64,000 nucleotides of DNA from Streptomyces sp. ISL-43 (GCF_018614195.1 NZ_JAGGOT010000034.1:147154-211153); one strand, 5' to 3'. Positions 39,450-48,615 are shown, counted from the stretch's first letter. Program-made: numbers and translations. The notes: generated by a model not told the origin, from the letters alone.

Positions 39450-42146
39450 ATGGCAGTGCCCGACGCCCGCGTCCAGCTCCAGATCGCCGGCGCGTGGACG
39501 GACGCTGCCGACGACACCCCCCACGGGGCTGCGATCCGGTACAGCTGGGGCCGCCGCGGGGAGGGGTCCCGCACGGACCCCGCGGCGGCCTCGTTCTCGC
39601 TCCTCAACCCGGACGGCAAGTACAGCGCCCGGAACCCCCGCAGCCCGTATTTTGGGCAGCTCGGACGCAATACGCCGGTGAGGCTCACCCATGGCGGCTC
39701 GACGGTCACGCTCGTCATCCCCAGCGGCGTGCAGGGCCGCGCTACGACCCCCGACACGGCTGCGCTCGACATCCTCGGCGACATCGACGTCCGCGCGCAC
39801 CTCACCCCAGCCGTATGGGAGGGGACGCACACCAACGTCGCCTGGGACATCGTCGGTAAAACGGGCGCGTCTGGGCAGCGCTCGTGGAGCCTGCTCATGT
39901 CCAACACCGGCCTGTTCTTCCGGTGGTCGCCTGACGGCATCACCAGCATCAACACGACCGCGACCGATGTCGTGCCGTTCGCCCCGGGCCAGGAGGGGGC
40001 TGTCCGTGCCTCCCTCGACGTCAATAACGGCGCTGGGGGCTGGACCGTCACCTTTTACACGGCGTCGACTCTGGCAGGTTCCTGGACTCAGCTCGGTACC
40101 CCGGTCAGCGGCGTTGGTGTCACGTCGATCATCAACTCGACGAGCCCGGTCGAGATCGGCAACATTTCGACAGGCGCTTTCGCGACCGTGTCGCGGCGGA
40201 TTCACGCGGTCGAAATCCGCAACAGTGCGGGGACGGTCGTGGCCAATCCGGTCTTCACCTCGCAGGCGAGCGGCGCGACCTCGTTCACGGACGCGGCGGG
40301 CCGCACCTGGTCGACGGCGGGCGGCGCCGAGATCACCTCCCGGCGGATCCGGGCCGTCCTGGAGGCCTCCTCCTGGACCCCGCAGTGGGGTGCCAGCGGC
40401 TACGACGTCACCACCCCGGTCGAGGCGGCCGGGATTCTGCGCCGCCTCGGGCAGGGAGACAAAGCGTTCGCGTCCACGCTGCGGCGTCGTATCCCCGCAG
40501 CCGGATCCCCGAAGGCGTATTGGCCGATGGAGGAGGGGACCACGGCGACGCAGGCGTTTTCGCCTGTCGCAGGCGTGGCCCCGCTGACTGTGACCGGTTT
40601 CGAGTGGGCCGCGGATAGCGACCTTGCCGGGTCGGCGCCGTTGCCGCGGATCACGGACGCTGCGAGCATGGCAGGCGCGGTCCCCACATATGCGAGCACT
40701 GGGCAATGGATGGTCGCTTTCGTCTACCACCTGCCGGCGGCTCCGGTCACACCGATCACCCTGCTGGAATTCACGACCACGGGAACGGCCCGACGGGTTG
40801 TCCTGACCATGGACGGCGCCGGCAACGTGGGCGTCAACGGGTACAGCGCGACCGGCGTCACCGTGTTCACCGCGGCCGGGGTCGCCACTGACTTTCATGG
40901 GCAGTGGACCCGGCTGGAAATCACAGCGACCGAAAGCGGCGCGAACACGGACTTCCACTTTGGGTGGGTTCCGATCGGAGACCCTACGGGCTTCGCGGTC
41001 AATACGACTGTTGCCGCGACGGCCGGGATCGTCACGGGCATCAACACGGTCTTCAGCCCGGCCGCAGCGGACTTCCGGCTCGGCCACCTCGGCGTTTTCA
41101 GTAGCGCCACCACGACCGTCTACACCGGTGGTGACTCCGGCTGGAACGGTGAGACTGCAGGTGCCCGAGTTCACCGGCTGGGAACCGAGGAAAACGTCCC
41201 CGTCATAGCTGGGTTGGCGCAGACCCTGATGGGCCCCCAGCGCTCCGACACCCTTCTGGGCCTGCTCGGCGAGTGTGAGATCTCCGACGACGGGATCCTG
41301 TACGAGGACCGGGAGCGGGCGGGCCTCGTCTACCGGGCACGCGCCAGCCTCTACAACCAAACCCCGGCGGTGACGATCCCCTACGGGCAGCTCGCGCCGC
41401 CTTTGACGCCCGTCGATGACGACCGGCACCTCCGCAACGACCGCACCATCCAGCGTGAGGGCGGCTCGTCGGCCCGCGCTGTCCTGACCACCGGCGCCCT
41501 GTCGGTTGCAGCACCGCCAGCGGGCGTCGGGACATACGACGACTCGCAGACTCTGTCCTTGAAAACAGATGCCCAGTGCGATGATGTCGCCTACTGGCTG
41601 CTCCACCGCGGTACGTGGGACGAGTCCCGGTACCCCAGTGTGAGGATCTTTCTCCACAAATACCCCGCGCTGATTCCCGCGGTGGCTGCGCTCCAGCCGG
41701 GCGACATCATCCGCATCACCGACTTGCCGGCGTGGCTGCCGCCCGGGCCCATCGATCTGATGGTCGAGGGCGCGGAGGAGGAGTGGAAGACCTTCGAGTG
41801 GACGATCACGCTCGCGTGCTCGCCTGCTGGCCCGTGGACGGTCGCCGTAACCGACAGCACGACACTGGCCCGCGCCGACAGTGGGGCATCCAGCCTCGCA
41901 TCAGGGGTGACCACGACGGCAACGACGCTGTCAGTCGCGGTGGCGTCCGGCCCGCTGTGGGAGACGGCAGGCGCCGCCTTCCCCTTCAACATCCTGATCG
42001 GCGGCGAGGCCATGACCGTCACCGCCATCTCCGGCGCGGCTTCACCGCAGACGTTCACGGTCACCCGCTCCGTCAACGGCATCGTCAAAGCCCACCTCAC
42101 CGCCGCGCCCGTGAGTCTCGCGCAGCCTGCGGTCATCGCCTACTAG
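39450..42146 (+). CDS. Large minor tail protein with LamG-like segments
   Basis: 898 residues. N-terminal baseplate-type domain (FSLLNPDGKYSARNPRSPYF, NTPVRLTHGG), two concanavalin/LamG-like segments (about 120-260 and 330-540, e.g. WTVTFYTASTLAGSWTQLGTP and YWPMEEGTTATQAFSPVAG), then a C-terminal tail-hub region with DVAYWLLHRGTWDESRYPSVRI and IRITDLPAWLPPGPIDLMVEG. Likely a fused distal-tail and receptor-contact protein. The LamG parts suggest carbohydrate binding. Confidence 0.75.
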   Translation: MAVPDARVQLQIAGAWTDAADDTPHGAAIRYSWGRRGEGSRTDPAAASFSLLNPDGKYSARNPRSPYFGQLGRNTPVRLTHGGSTVTLVIPSGVQGRATTPDTAALDILGDIDVRAHLTPAVWEGTHTNVAWDIVGKTGASGQRSWSLLMSNTGLFFRWSPDGITSINTTATDVVPFAPGQEGAVRASLDVNNGAGGWTVTFYTASTLAGSWTQLGTPVSGVGVTSIINSTSPVEIGNISTGAFATVSRRIHAVEIRNSAGTVVANPVFTSQASGATSFTDAAGRTWSTAGGAEITSRRIRAVLEASSWTPQWGASGYDVTTPVEAAGILRRLGQGDKAFASTLRRRIPAAGSPKAYWPMEEGTTATQAFSPVAGVAPLTVTGFEWAADSDLAGSAPLPRITDAASMAGAVPTYASTGQWMVAFVYHLPAAPVTPITLLEFTTTGTARRVVLTMDGAGNVGVNGYSATGVTVFTAAGVATDFHGQWTRLEITATESGANTDFHFGWVPIGDPTGFAVNTTVAATAGIVTGINTVFSPAAADFRLGHLGVFSSATTTVYTGGDSGWNGETAGARVHRLGTEENVPVIAGLAQTLMGPQRSDTLLGLLGECEISDDGILYEDRERAGLVYRARASLYNQTPAVTIPYGQLAPPLTPVDDDRHLRNDRTIQREGGSSARAVLTTGALSVAAPPAGVGTYDDSQTLSLKTDAQCDDVAYWLLHRGTWDESRYPSVRIFLHKYPALIPAVAALQPGDIIRITDLPAWLPPGPIDLMVEGAEEEWKTFEWTITLACSPAGPWTVAVTDSTTLARADSGASSLASGVTTTATTLSVAVASGPLWETAGAAFPFNILIGGEAMTVTAISGAASPQTFTVTRSVNGIVKAHLTAAPVSLAQPAVIAY

Positions 42147-42157
42147 GAGGCCGACGT

Positions 42158-42595
42158 ATGACGCACTGGAAGGCCGGCCAGACAATCACCGCGGCGAAAT
42201 TGGCCGTGGAAAATACGCAGGCCGAGGACACCACCTCGCGGACCAGCACGAATACGTTGTATGTGGACGCGTCCGGCGGGGTGTTCTCGGCTGCGGTCGT
42301 GGTGCCTGCGTCGGGTCAGGTGAAGGTGACCTTGCGGTCGACGCAGCGCAACAGCGGCGCCACGAACACGCTCACGTCGTGGACGGCGGTCGGTTCGACG
42401 TCCGGGACGGTCTACAGCGCGAACGACGCGGCCGCGCTGGTCGTCGGCGGCACCGCCAACTTCTCCTTGAGCCTCACCTACCGACTTACGGGCCTCACCG
42501 TGGGCGAGACCGTCACGGCGACGATCAAGCACAGGGTCGGCGCCGGTACCGGGACCTACGACTACCGCTACATCCTGCTCGAAGGCTGCTCGTAG
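42158..42595 (+). CDS. Small tail-associated protein, 145 residues
   Basis: MTHWKAGQTITAAKLAVENT start with AGGAGG upstream. The remainder is beta-rich (LYVDASGGVFSAAVVVPASGQ, FSLSLTYRLTGLTVGETVTA), a pattern common to small tail or fibre proteins located after the tail hub. Confidence 0.65.
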   Translation: MTHWKAGQTITAAKLAVENTQAEDTTSRTSTNTLYVDASGGVFSAAVVVPASGQVKVTLRSTQRNSGATNTLTSWTAVGSTSGTVYSANDAAALVVGGTANFSLSLTYRLTGLTVGETVTATIKHRVGAGTGTYDYRYILLEGCS

Positions 42596-42612
42596 CCCTC
42601 CCTACACCGTCC

Positions 42613-42638
42613 GCCCCGCGCCGTTGGCCGGGGCTTTT
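42613..42638 (+). terminator. Terminator before the lysis genes
   Basis: GCCCCG (42613-42618) and CGGGGC (42629-42634), with an inner GCC/GGC, followed by TTTT. The next gene is close, so readthrough is likely. Confidence 0.6.
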
Positions 42639-42657
42639 CTCATGCCCTGGAGGTGTC

Positions 42658-43518
42658 ATGACGTGGTACCCCGGAGCGATCCGGATGGAACTCCAACCCG
42701 AGTCCGACAACCAGCCCGCGATCCGTCCGACGCAGTTCATCGTGCACTCAATCGCGGCGCCGTGGGACGAGAAGCGGCTCTACGCGTACTGGCGGGACTC
42801 CACCAACCTGGAGTCCCATTTCGGCCTCGACTACGACGGGAGCCTCGGCCAGTACATCGGCACGCAGACCCGCGCGGACGCCAACTACAAGGCCAACCTC
42901 AGGCCCGACGGTAGCGGCGCGGTGTCCATCGAGACCGCGTCGGACGGGGACGACCCGTGGACGCCGGAGCAGATCGAGGAGCTCATCAAGCTCGGCGTCT
43001 GGCTGCACCACACCCACGGCATTCCCCTGCACATCTGCCAGACCGCCGATGACCCCGGATACGGCTACCACCGGCTCCACGCCGCGTGGGCCGCAAGTGG
43101 CACCGACTGCCCTGGCGATACCCGGGTGCAGCAGTTCAAGAAGGTCGTCTTTCCGGGGATCGTCGCCCGGGCCACCGGCCAGACCACCGACCCGTCCGAG
43201 GAGGACGACTTGCCCACCGCACAGGAAATCGCAGACGCAGTCTGGGCCAAGGAGCTCACCAACGTAGCCACGGGACGCCCGGTGACCCCCGGCGCCGTCA
43301 TGGCCTGGATGGACAAGGTCCACGCCACCCAGAACGACATCACCGGCCGCCAGATCGCTGCGATGCAGGGCGCCATCACCGCGCTCGCCACGCAGCTCGG
43401 ACAGCACGACGACGTCGACACCGACGCGGTCGTCGCCGCAGTCCGCGAGGCCATCGCCGCGGCCGTCATCGACGTAGACGTCACCGTCTCCGGCACGCCC
43501 ACACCGAAGGAGTCCTGA
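42658..43518 (+). CDS. Endolysin, N-acetylmuramoyl-L-alanine amidase
   Basis: 286 residues, GGAGG upstream. Amidase_2 fold: IVHSIAAPWDEKRLYAYW, FGLDYDGSLGQYIG and the metal/catalytic end HICQTADDPGYGYHRLHAAW with DCPGDTRV. Cleaves the bond between muramic acid and the stem peptide. After about residue 180 comes a linker and a C-terminal helical segment (QEIADAVWAKELTN and others) of unknown binding role. Confidence 0.9.
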   Translation: MTWYPGAIRMELQPESDNQPAIRPTQFIVHSIAAPWDEKRLYAYWRDSTNLESHFGLDYDGSLGQYIGTQTRADANYKANLRPDGSGAVSIETASDGDDPWTPEQIEELIKLGVWLHHTHGIPLHICQTADDPGYGYHRLHAAWAASGTDCPGDTRVQQFKKVVFPGIVARATGQTTDPSEEDDLPTAQEIADAVWAKELTNVATGRPVTPGAVMAWMDKVHATQNDITGRQIAAMQGAITALATQLGQHDDVDTDAVVAAVREAIAAAVIDVDVTVSGTPTPKES

Positions 43519-43520
43519 CC

Positions 43521-43784
43521 ATGACCACTCCGTTCCCCTCCGCCGACGTCGTCCTGAAGACCGGCAAGACCTACGCCAAGGACCTCACCGAGCGCGTCCT
43601 GTGGACCGGCGCCACCGCCGTGGGCGGCGTGCTCGTCGCGGCCGGCCCGGCCGACATGCTGCACGTCTCGTTCTGGAAGTCGGTGGGCGTAGCCGGGATC
43701 ATCGCCGCGGGCACCCTCGTGAAGGGCCTCGCGGCGCGCCTGTTCGGTGACCCCAACAGCGCGTCCACCGCCAAGGGCGTCTAG
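43521..43784 (+). CDS. Holin-like protein, 87 residues
   Basis: Two bases after the endolysin stop. A helix-rich small protein with two hydrophobic stretches (WTGATAVGGVLVAAGPADML, VGVAGIIAAGTLVKGLAARL). Releases endolysin through the membrane. Confidence 0.75.
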   Translation: MTTPFPSADVVLKTGKTYAKDLTERVLWTGATAVGGVLVAAGPADMLHVSFWKSVGVAGIIAAGTLVKGLAARLFGDPNSASTAKGV

Positions 43785-44045
43785 ATGGCCACCCCTGACC
43801 CTGGCGTGTACATCAGCCCGGCCCAGATGTACCAGGAGGTGAGGGGACTGGCACTAGCAGTGGGCCGGATCGAATCGAAGATCGACGGCATCCTCGACGA
43901 GACGAAAGACATCCGCGCGGACCTTCAGGACCACGAGTCGCGGATACGCACCCTGGAGCGCGGCCGGTGGCCCCTGCCGACGATCGGCGTACTCGCCGGC
44001 GTCGGTGGGGCCGTGACTGGGGCGCTCGCCCTGCTCGCCCGGTAG
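43785..44045 (+). CDS. Second holin-like protein, 86 residues
   Basis: An N-terminal soluble coiled coil (GRIESKIDGILDETKDIRADLQDHESRIRTLERG) and one C-terminal membrane helix (IGVLAGVGGAVTGALALLAR). This XhlA-like layout partners holins in many phages; it might regulate timing. Starts directly at the end of the previous gene. Confidence 0.7.
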   Translation: MATPDPGVYISPAQMYQEVRGLALAVGRIESKIDGILDETKDIRADLQDHESRIRTLERGRWPLPTIGVLAGVGGAVTGALALLAR

Positions 44046-44053
44046 GAGGAGAC

Positions 44054-45655
44054 ATGTCGCAGCCCACCCGGACGATCACCGGGACGTACACCAACCCGGC
44101 CACGCAGCTACCCGCCACGGGCCGCATCGTCCTGTCGCCGCTGCCGCGGGTCTGGACCGACGCCGTCGGCGGGGAGATCCTCGCTGGCGGCGGCACGGTC
44201 GAGGTCGTGGCTGGCGTACTCTCGCGGGCCCTGGTCACCACGGACGCCCCAGGCATCGAGCCTACGACGGGCCGCTACTGGGTGTACGAGGAACGCCTCG
44301 ACGGCCTGCCGTACCGGCGCAAGGTGTTCGAGTTGCCGCTCGGCGCCGGTAGCCCGATCAAGATCTCATCCATCATCGACGCGGACCCGGCGCAGCCCGG
44401 GTATACGCCCGTCCAGGGGCCGATCGGCCCGGCTGGACCAACCGGCGCCACCGGCTCGACCGGACCACAGGGGCCCGCAGGGCCCGTGGCCACGGCCTGG
44501 CGCCGCCGGGACCTCCCCGACCCGCTCCTCGCCGACGGCCTGTACACCGGAACAGCACCCGGCATCAGTACGGCACAGACCACCACCCCGACGGCCGGCT
44601 ACGTGAAGTACGCGCCGCCCGGGGTCGCGCTCGCGGGCAGCGACGTCACCGGCCCGTACAACTACGCGGGCGCGTCCGGCTTCCAGATCGGTGCGGGCGC
44701 CCCGGACACGTCCTACGTCCTGCCGACGTCGAAGTACCCCAACAGCTACGCATCGGGCCAGTCAATCTGGAGCGTCGAGTTCGGCACCGACTCGCAGTTC
44801 ATGCAGGTCCGCATGAAGTACATCAGCGCCGCGACGATGTTCCGGCTGACCATCGACGGCCGCAAAGTCACTGACCTGATGCAGTCGTCCGGGGGCATCA
44901 CTCCAGGCTCCGGGCATCTGATCACCATCGACCTCGGCAGCGCGGCCCCACGCCGCATCCGGCTCGACTTCAGCACCTTCCCCTTCGGCGGCGTCTATCT
45001 CCCACCCACCGCGACGATGTGGCGCGTCCCGCTGGAGGGCGGCCGCCTCATGGTCCTCGGCGACTCCATCTCCGACGGGTCCGCGCAGAACGTCGGAGGC
45101 GGGGCCGGTACCTGGGTTGCGCGCGTAGCCCGCTTTCTCGGCGCCACCGACGCGTGGGAGCAGGGCCGCGGCGGCACCGGCTACATCACCGCCGGGGCAT
45201 ACGCGACGTTCGGGACGCGAGCCCCGGCCGACGTGGTCGCATGGGCACCCACCCGGCTCCTCGTGTCCGGCGGTTACAACGACAGCAGCGGCGACCAAGG
45301 AGCCATCGCTACTGCGGCTGCCGCGCTGTACACCACCATCAAGGCCAGCTTGCCGGGCTGCGAGATCTACGTCATCGGCTGCTGGTCCCCAGCCGCAACG
45401 CCCTCGGCAGGGGTGACCAATACGGACGCCACGCTCCGCACTGCTGCGGCGGGCGCCGGGATCCCGTTCATCAGCCCTGTCACGGGAGCTTGCTACGACG
45501 CGGCCGGAGCCCTGGTCGCTACGCATGGGCCGTGGATCACGGCAGGCAATGTCACCGCCTACATTGGCGGCGACGGCGTGCACCCGACGGACGCCGGCCA
45601 CGTGTACCTCGCGCGCCGAATCACGGCCGCGCTCCGGGAACTCATGCCCGCGTGA
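44054..45655 (+). CDS. Tail fibre with collagen repeat and SGNH esterase domain
   Basis: 533 residues, AGGAGGA upstream. An N-terminal beta domain for tail attachment, then a collagen-like run of GXX triplets at about 120-145 (PIGPAGPTGATGSTGPQGP), a middle jelly-roll-like domain, and a C-terminal SGNH hydrolase: block I VLGDSIS (~334-340), GYND later, and GDGVHPTDAGH (~505-515). The esterase may trim acylated cell-wall glycopolymers or capsule to reach the receptor. Confidence 0.82.
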   Translation: MSQPTRTITGTYTNPATQLPATGRIVLSPLPRVWTDAVGGEILAGGGTVEVVAGVLSRALVTTDAPGIEPTTGRYWVYEERLDGLPYRRKVFELPLGAGSPIKISSIIDADPAQPGYTPVQGPIGPAGPTGATGSTGPQGPAGPVATAWRRRDLPDPLLADGLYTGTAPGISTAQTTTPTAGYVKYAPPGVALAGSDVTGPYNYAGASGFQIGAGAPDTSYVLPTSKYPNSYASGQSIWSVEFGTDSQFMQVRMKYISAATMFRLTIDGRKVTDLMQSSGGITPGSGHLITIDLGSAAPRRIRLDFSTFPFGGVYLPPTATMWRVPLEGGRLMVLGDSISDGSAQNVGGGAGTWVARVARFLGATDAWEQGRGGTGYITAGAYATFGTRAPADVVAWAPTRLLVSGGYNDSSGDQGAIATAAAALYTTIKASLPGCEIYVIGCWSPAATPSAGVTNTDATLRTAAAGAGIPFISPVTGACYDAAGALVATHGPWITAGNVTAYIGGDGVHPTDAGHVYLARRITAALRELMPA

Positions 45656-45660
45656 AGCAC

Positions 45661-45699
45661 AACGCCCCCTCTCGCCTACGGGCGGGAGGGGGCGTTTTT
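45661..45699 (+). terminator. Late-operon terminator
   Basis: AACGCCCCCTC (45661-45671) and its complement (45686-45696) followed by TTTTTG. A classical intrinsic terminator, five bases after the fibre stop. Confidence 0.9.
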
Positions 45700-45713
45700 G
45701 TCATGTGCCGGTA

Positions 45714-45738
45714 CCGTTCAGGTGTCGAGTCTGAACGG
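45714..45738 (+). promoter_or_regulatory. Operator before the 45747 regulator
   Basis: CCGTTCAG (45714-45721) and CTGAACGG (45731-45738), 8-bp perfect arms with a 9-bp gap, ending at the ribosome binding site. A likely autoregulatory site. Confidence 0.65.
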
Positions 45739-45746
45739 GAGCCAGT

Positions 45747-46931
45747 ATGCACTCTCTACCGCACGACCACACCGGCGCGCGCATCAAGCGGTTGCGCCTC
45801 GAACGCCATCTCACCCAAAGGGCGCTGTCCGACCTCTCGGGCGTCCCGTACAGCACCCTCACGAAAGCCGAGCAGGGCGTGAAGCCCGCCAGCCCGTACG
45901 TCATCGGCCAGCTCGCCCGCGCCCTCCGTGTCGACGTCGCCACGGTCACCGGCCAGCCGTACGTCACCGAACTGCGCGAGGACCAGCTGGACATCCTGAT
46001 CCGGCCGATCCGTGAAGCGCTGGACGTGTACGACCTCGGCGCTGACCCGGACATCACCCCCCGCCCGCACCAACTCCTCGCCGCCGACGCCGAGGCCCTT
46101 CTCATCGCCGTCCGTGCCGGGGAGATCAAGCAGGCCGCCACCCTGGTACCTGGGCTGATCGTGGAAGCCACCACGGCGGCGCACACCGCGCCCAGCCATG
46201 AGGGCTGGCTCCTGCTGGCCAGCACCTACCGCTCCGCGTACGACGTGGCATCAAAGCTCGGCTACAACGACCTCGCGGCCATCGCCCTGGCCCGCATGGA
46301 CTGGGCCGCCGAGCGCGGCTCCAGCGCGGCTCTGGGCGGCATCTACCGCTACATGCGGGCCCTGACTTACCTCCGCGACGGCCAGTACCGCACCGGCCAG
46401 CGGCTGACGGACCTAGGTCTCAGAATCCTGGAGCAGGCCGAGCCGGGCCATGAGCGGGAGGTCGTCACCGGTCAGCTCCACCTCGGCGCTGCGGTGATGG
46501 CCGGCCGGTCGAAGGACAAGGCCCGGGCGGAGGGGCACCTTGCCGAGGCCCAGCGGATCGCCGACGGCACGGGCGAGGCGGCCACCATGCACTACCTCGC
46601 GTTCGGCCCGACGAACGTGAAGGTCCACCGGGTCAGCGTGTTGGCCGAGCTGGACGAGTACGGAAAGGCAGCGCAGACCGGGCGGAGTGTGCAGGTTCCG
46701 CAGGACTGGCCGAAGTCCCGGAAGTCGCACCACTACGCCGAGTTGGCGCGGGCGCAGCTGTGGACGGGTGACCTCGACGCGTCGTTCGACAACCTGCTGA
46801 GGGCGCGGAAGGCGGCTCCGCAGCAGGCCCGGTATCACCAGACTGTCCGTGAGACGTATTCGGGGCTGGAGGCGGCGCGGCGTCAACTCCCGGATTCCTT
46901 CCTGTCGTATGGCAACTGGCTGGGCGTATAA
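45747..46931 (+). CDS. XRE regulator with TPR-like C-terminus
   Basis: 394 residues, GGGAG upstream. N-terminal HTH: IKRLRLERHLTQRALSDLSGVPYSTLTKAEQG then SPYVIGQLARALRVDVATV. The rest is an all-helical repeat domain (WAAERGSSAALGGIYRYMRALTYLRDGQYRTGQRL and more) resembling Streptomyces signalling XRE regulators. It is a monocistronic-looking unit with its own operator and terminator between the late operon and integrase, so it is likely transcribed in the lysogen. It might be the repressor or a host-modulating moron. Confidence 0.8.
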   Translation: MHSLPHDHTGARIKRLRLERHLTQRALSDLSGVPYSTLTKAEQGVKPASPYVIGQLARALRVDVATVTGQPYVTELREDQLDILIRPIREALDVYDLGADPDITPRPHQLLAADAEALLIAVRAGEIKQAATLVPGLIVEATTAAHTAPSHEGWLLLASTYRSAYDVASKLGYNDLAAIALARMDWAAERGSSAALGGIYRYMRALTYLRDGQYRTGQRLTDLGLRILEQAEPGHEREVVTGQLHLGAAVMAGRSKDKARAEGHLAEAQRIADGTGEAATMHYLAFGPTNVKVHRVSVLAELDEYGKAAQTGRSVQVPQDWPKSRKSHHYAELARAQLWTGDLDASFDNLLRARKAAPQQARYHQTVRETYSGLEAARRQLPDSFLSYGNWLGV

Positions 46932-46947
46932 CACTCCGCAAATCCTT

Positions 46948-46983
46948 GGCCCCAGCTATCACCAACTCGTGATAGCTGGGGCC
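46948..46983 (+). terminator. Terminator of the XRE-TPR gene
   Basis: Arms of 15 bp, starting GGCCCCAGCTATCAC (46948-46962) and perfectly complementary to 46969-46983, 6-nt loop, followed by TTGTTGT. Confidence 0.85.
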
Positions 46984-47039
46984 TTGTTGTGCCCTCACCC
47001 TGGTCCTACCACCCGCTGACGACGGTAGGGAGCACCGCC

Positions 47040-47366
47040 ATGGCCGATGAAGCACGCACGACTGAGGACCCCGTGCGGCGGGCCCTCGGCCCCTACTCGG
47101 ACCGTCCCGACGCCGAGAGTGTGGCCGAGCTTCTCGCCGGCCTGACCGACCTCGGCGAAAGCCTTCATGCCAAGGTCAGCCGCATCCCGTCCAACGTGCA
47201 GACCGAGCGCGCGAAGGCCCTGCTCGCCGAGTGGCCATACGTTCTCAGCATGGGCCCGTCCGACACCAGCGACCATGCGGGCTGGAATCACGCCCGCGGC
47301 CTCGCCCGCATCATCATGGGCCTGACGGCCGCCCTCGGCGACCACCACGCAGGCGGCGTCCGGTGA
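47040..47366 (+). CDS. Hypothetical protein, 108 residues
   Basis: ATG with TAGGGAG upstream. Helical: DPVRRALGPYSDRPDAESVAELLAGLTDLGESL, then DHAGWNHARGLARIIMGLTAAL. First of a four-gene coupled group after the XRE-TPR unit. Function unknown. Confidence 0.6.
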   Translation: MADEARTTEDPVRRALGPYSDRPDAESVAELLAGLTDLGESLHAKVSRIPSNVQTERAKALLAEWPYVLSMGPSDTSDHAGWNHARGLARIIMGLTAALGDHHAGGVR

Positions 47367-47518
47367 TCCGAATCTGCTGCCGATGCGACCGGGCCATCAT
47401 CAAAGGTGACTACGTCACGATCCCCGGGCATTCGGCGTCCGGCGCCCGCCCTGACATGAACGCCCACGTGTCTGGCGCCTGGGAGTGCCGGCCCATCACC
47501 GCGAAGGACCCGCGGTGA
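47363..47518 (+). CDS. Small CxxC protein, 51 residues
   Basis: GTG overlap. IRICCRCDRAIIKGDYVTIPG then ECRPITA, with the cysteines placed for zinc. Coupled to its neighbours. Confidence 0.5.
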   Translation: MIRICCRCDRAIIKGDYVTIPGHSASGARPDMNAHVSGAWECRPITAKDPR

Positions 47519-47595
47519 CCGAGCGCGCCCGTCAGGCCCTGTACGTACTCACTGTTCTCGGGATTCTCGCCGTCATCGTCATCGGCACCCACTGA
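47515..47595 (+). CDS. Single-pass membrane peptide, 26 residues
   Basis: GTG overlapping the previous stop: VTERARQALYVLTVLG then ILAVIVIGTH. A single hydrophobic helix with a basic N-terminus. Size and coupling suggest a real peptide, perhaps a membrane anchor or toxin-like element; no partner is apparent. Confidence 0.45.
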   Translation: MTERARQALYVLTVLGILAVIVIGTH

Positions 47596-47597
47596 CC

Positions 47598-47648
47598 CCC
47601 GCCCCCGGCCCTCCGGATCCAGTTCCCCCTTCGGGCGGCCGGGGCGGG
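47598..47648 (+). terminator. GC-rich hairpin after the membrane peptide
   Basis: CCCGCCCCCGGCC (47598-47610) pairs with GGCCGGGGCGGG (47637-47648) with one bulged base, leaving a 26-nt loop. It may terminate the small-gene group. Confidence 0.55.
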
Positions 47649-47715
47649 CTCCTACTTCGGCGGCCGTCGAGCCGGCCGTCGGCACACCCACGTCCTGATT
47701 GAGAGGTACACCCTC

Positions 47716-48330
47716 ATGGCCACGCCCACCACACTCCGGGCCTCCGCCCGCCACCTGCTCTCCGACGAGGACTTCAACGCCCTGGCCGACCTGATCGTCC
47801 GCGACAATCCCGGCCTGACGCCAGCCATGGCCGAGGCTGTCTTCGGGGAGGCCCGCAACCTGCTGTCTGACGAGGCCGTCGCAGGCTTCGTGGCCAAGGC
47901 TGTCAGCAACAACCCTGGCGTCGACCGGCTACTCGCCGAGGACATCGCGGATGAGGCGATCAAGTTCTGTGCCGCTGCCGCGCATCGCGCCAAGCTGCGC
48001 AGGCAGGACCCGGCCCAGGAGTTCAGCAAGATGCTGCCCTCCGCGACCGTCGATGCCGGATGGCATGCCCTGCTTCTGTGCTCGAAGATCGCCGCGAAGC
48101 TTTCGGCGGTCCTCGGCCACTTCACCCACCACGTGCCTGAGGTCGCGAACTACGACCGCGACGACGCGGCCCTCGAGGAAACTCAGGACGCCATCCGCGC
48201 CGCCGGCTACGAACCGAACCCTCCCATGTGGGATCCCGCGACCGACCGCCTCGTGAAGATCTCCGGAGTGAGCATGCACTCGGAGTGCACCGAGGGCGGC
48301 TCGGCTTGCGCGGCCCCGCCGCCGGCTTGA
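47716..48330 (+). CDS. Hypothetical protein with DxxWH motif, 204 residues
   Basis: GAGAGG upstream. The first half has repeats of ALADLIVRDNPGLTPAMAEAVF and VAGFVAKAVSNNPGVDRLLAEDI, perhaps two related helical units. The second half, SATVDAGWHALLLCSKIAAKLSAVLGHFTHHVPEV, matches the D-x-x-WH...HH-x-P pattern of glycine-rich-domain-like proteins common in Streptomyces. It ends with TEGGSACAAPPPA. Function unknown. Confidence 0.65.
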   Translation: MATPTTLRASARHLLSDEDFNALADLIVRDNPGLTPAMAEAVFGEARNLLSDEAVAGFVAKAVSNNPGVDRLLAEDIADEAIKFCAAAAHRAKLRRQDPAQEFSKMLPSATVDAGWHALLLCSKIAAKLSAVLGHFTHHVPEVANYDRDDAALEETQDAIRAAGYEPNPPMWDPATDRLVKISGVSMHSECTEGGSACAAPPPA

Positions 48331-48397
48331 GACAACCGCGGCCGGCCGACGCCTTGCACCACTACAGTCGACTACGTTCCGCAAGGAAGGAGTTCCA

Positions 48398-48607
48398 GTG
48401 AGCGACGAGACTGGCGATGCTCGAGAGACGTGGGTGGACCCGCGGCTTCGGGATGTGGTGGCGCTGTTGGGTACGACGCGGGTCGAGAGGCGAGCTAGCG
48501 GGCGGCGAGGTCGCCGGGTCTGCCCGCACGGGTTGGGCGTGACGCTCATGGTCGACCTCGCGACCGGCGCACCACGAAACGTCCACTGCTCGGCCTGCAC
48601 CGGCTGA
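48398..48607 (+). CDS. Small hypothetical protein, 69 residues
   Basis: GTG with AAGGAAGG upstream. Basic middle (RVERRASGRRGRRVCPHGLGV) and a CSAC end. Possibly zinc- or nucleic-acid-binding. Confidence 0.55.
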   Translation: MSDETGDARETWVDPRLRDVVALLGTTRVERRASGRRGRRVCPHGLGVTLMVDLATGAPRNVHCSACTG

Positions 48608-48615
48608 GCACGCCT

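Noticed and set aside
36187..40051. Long minus-strand frames of 443 and 591 residues
   Set aside because: They lie antisense to the tape measure and tail genes and have shadow composition typical of GC-rich DNA.
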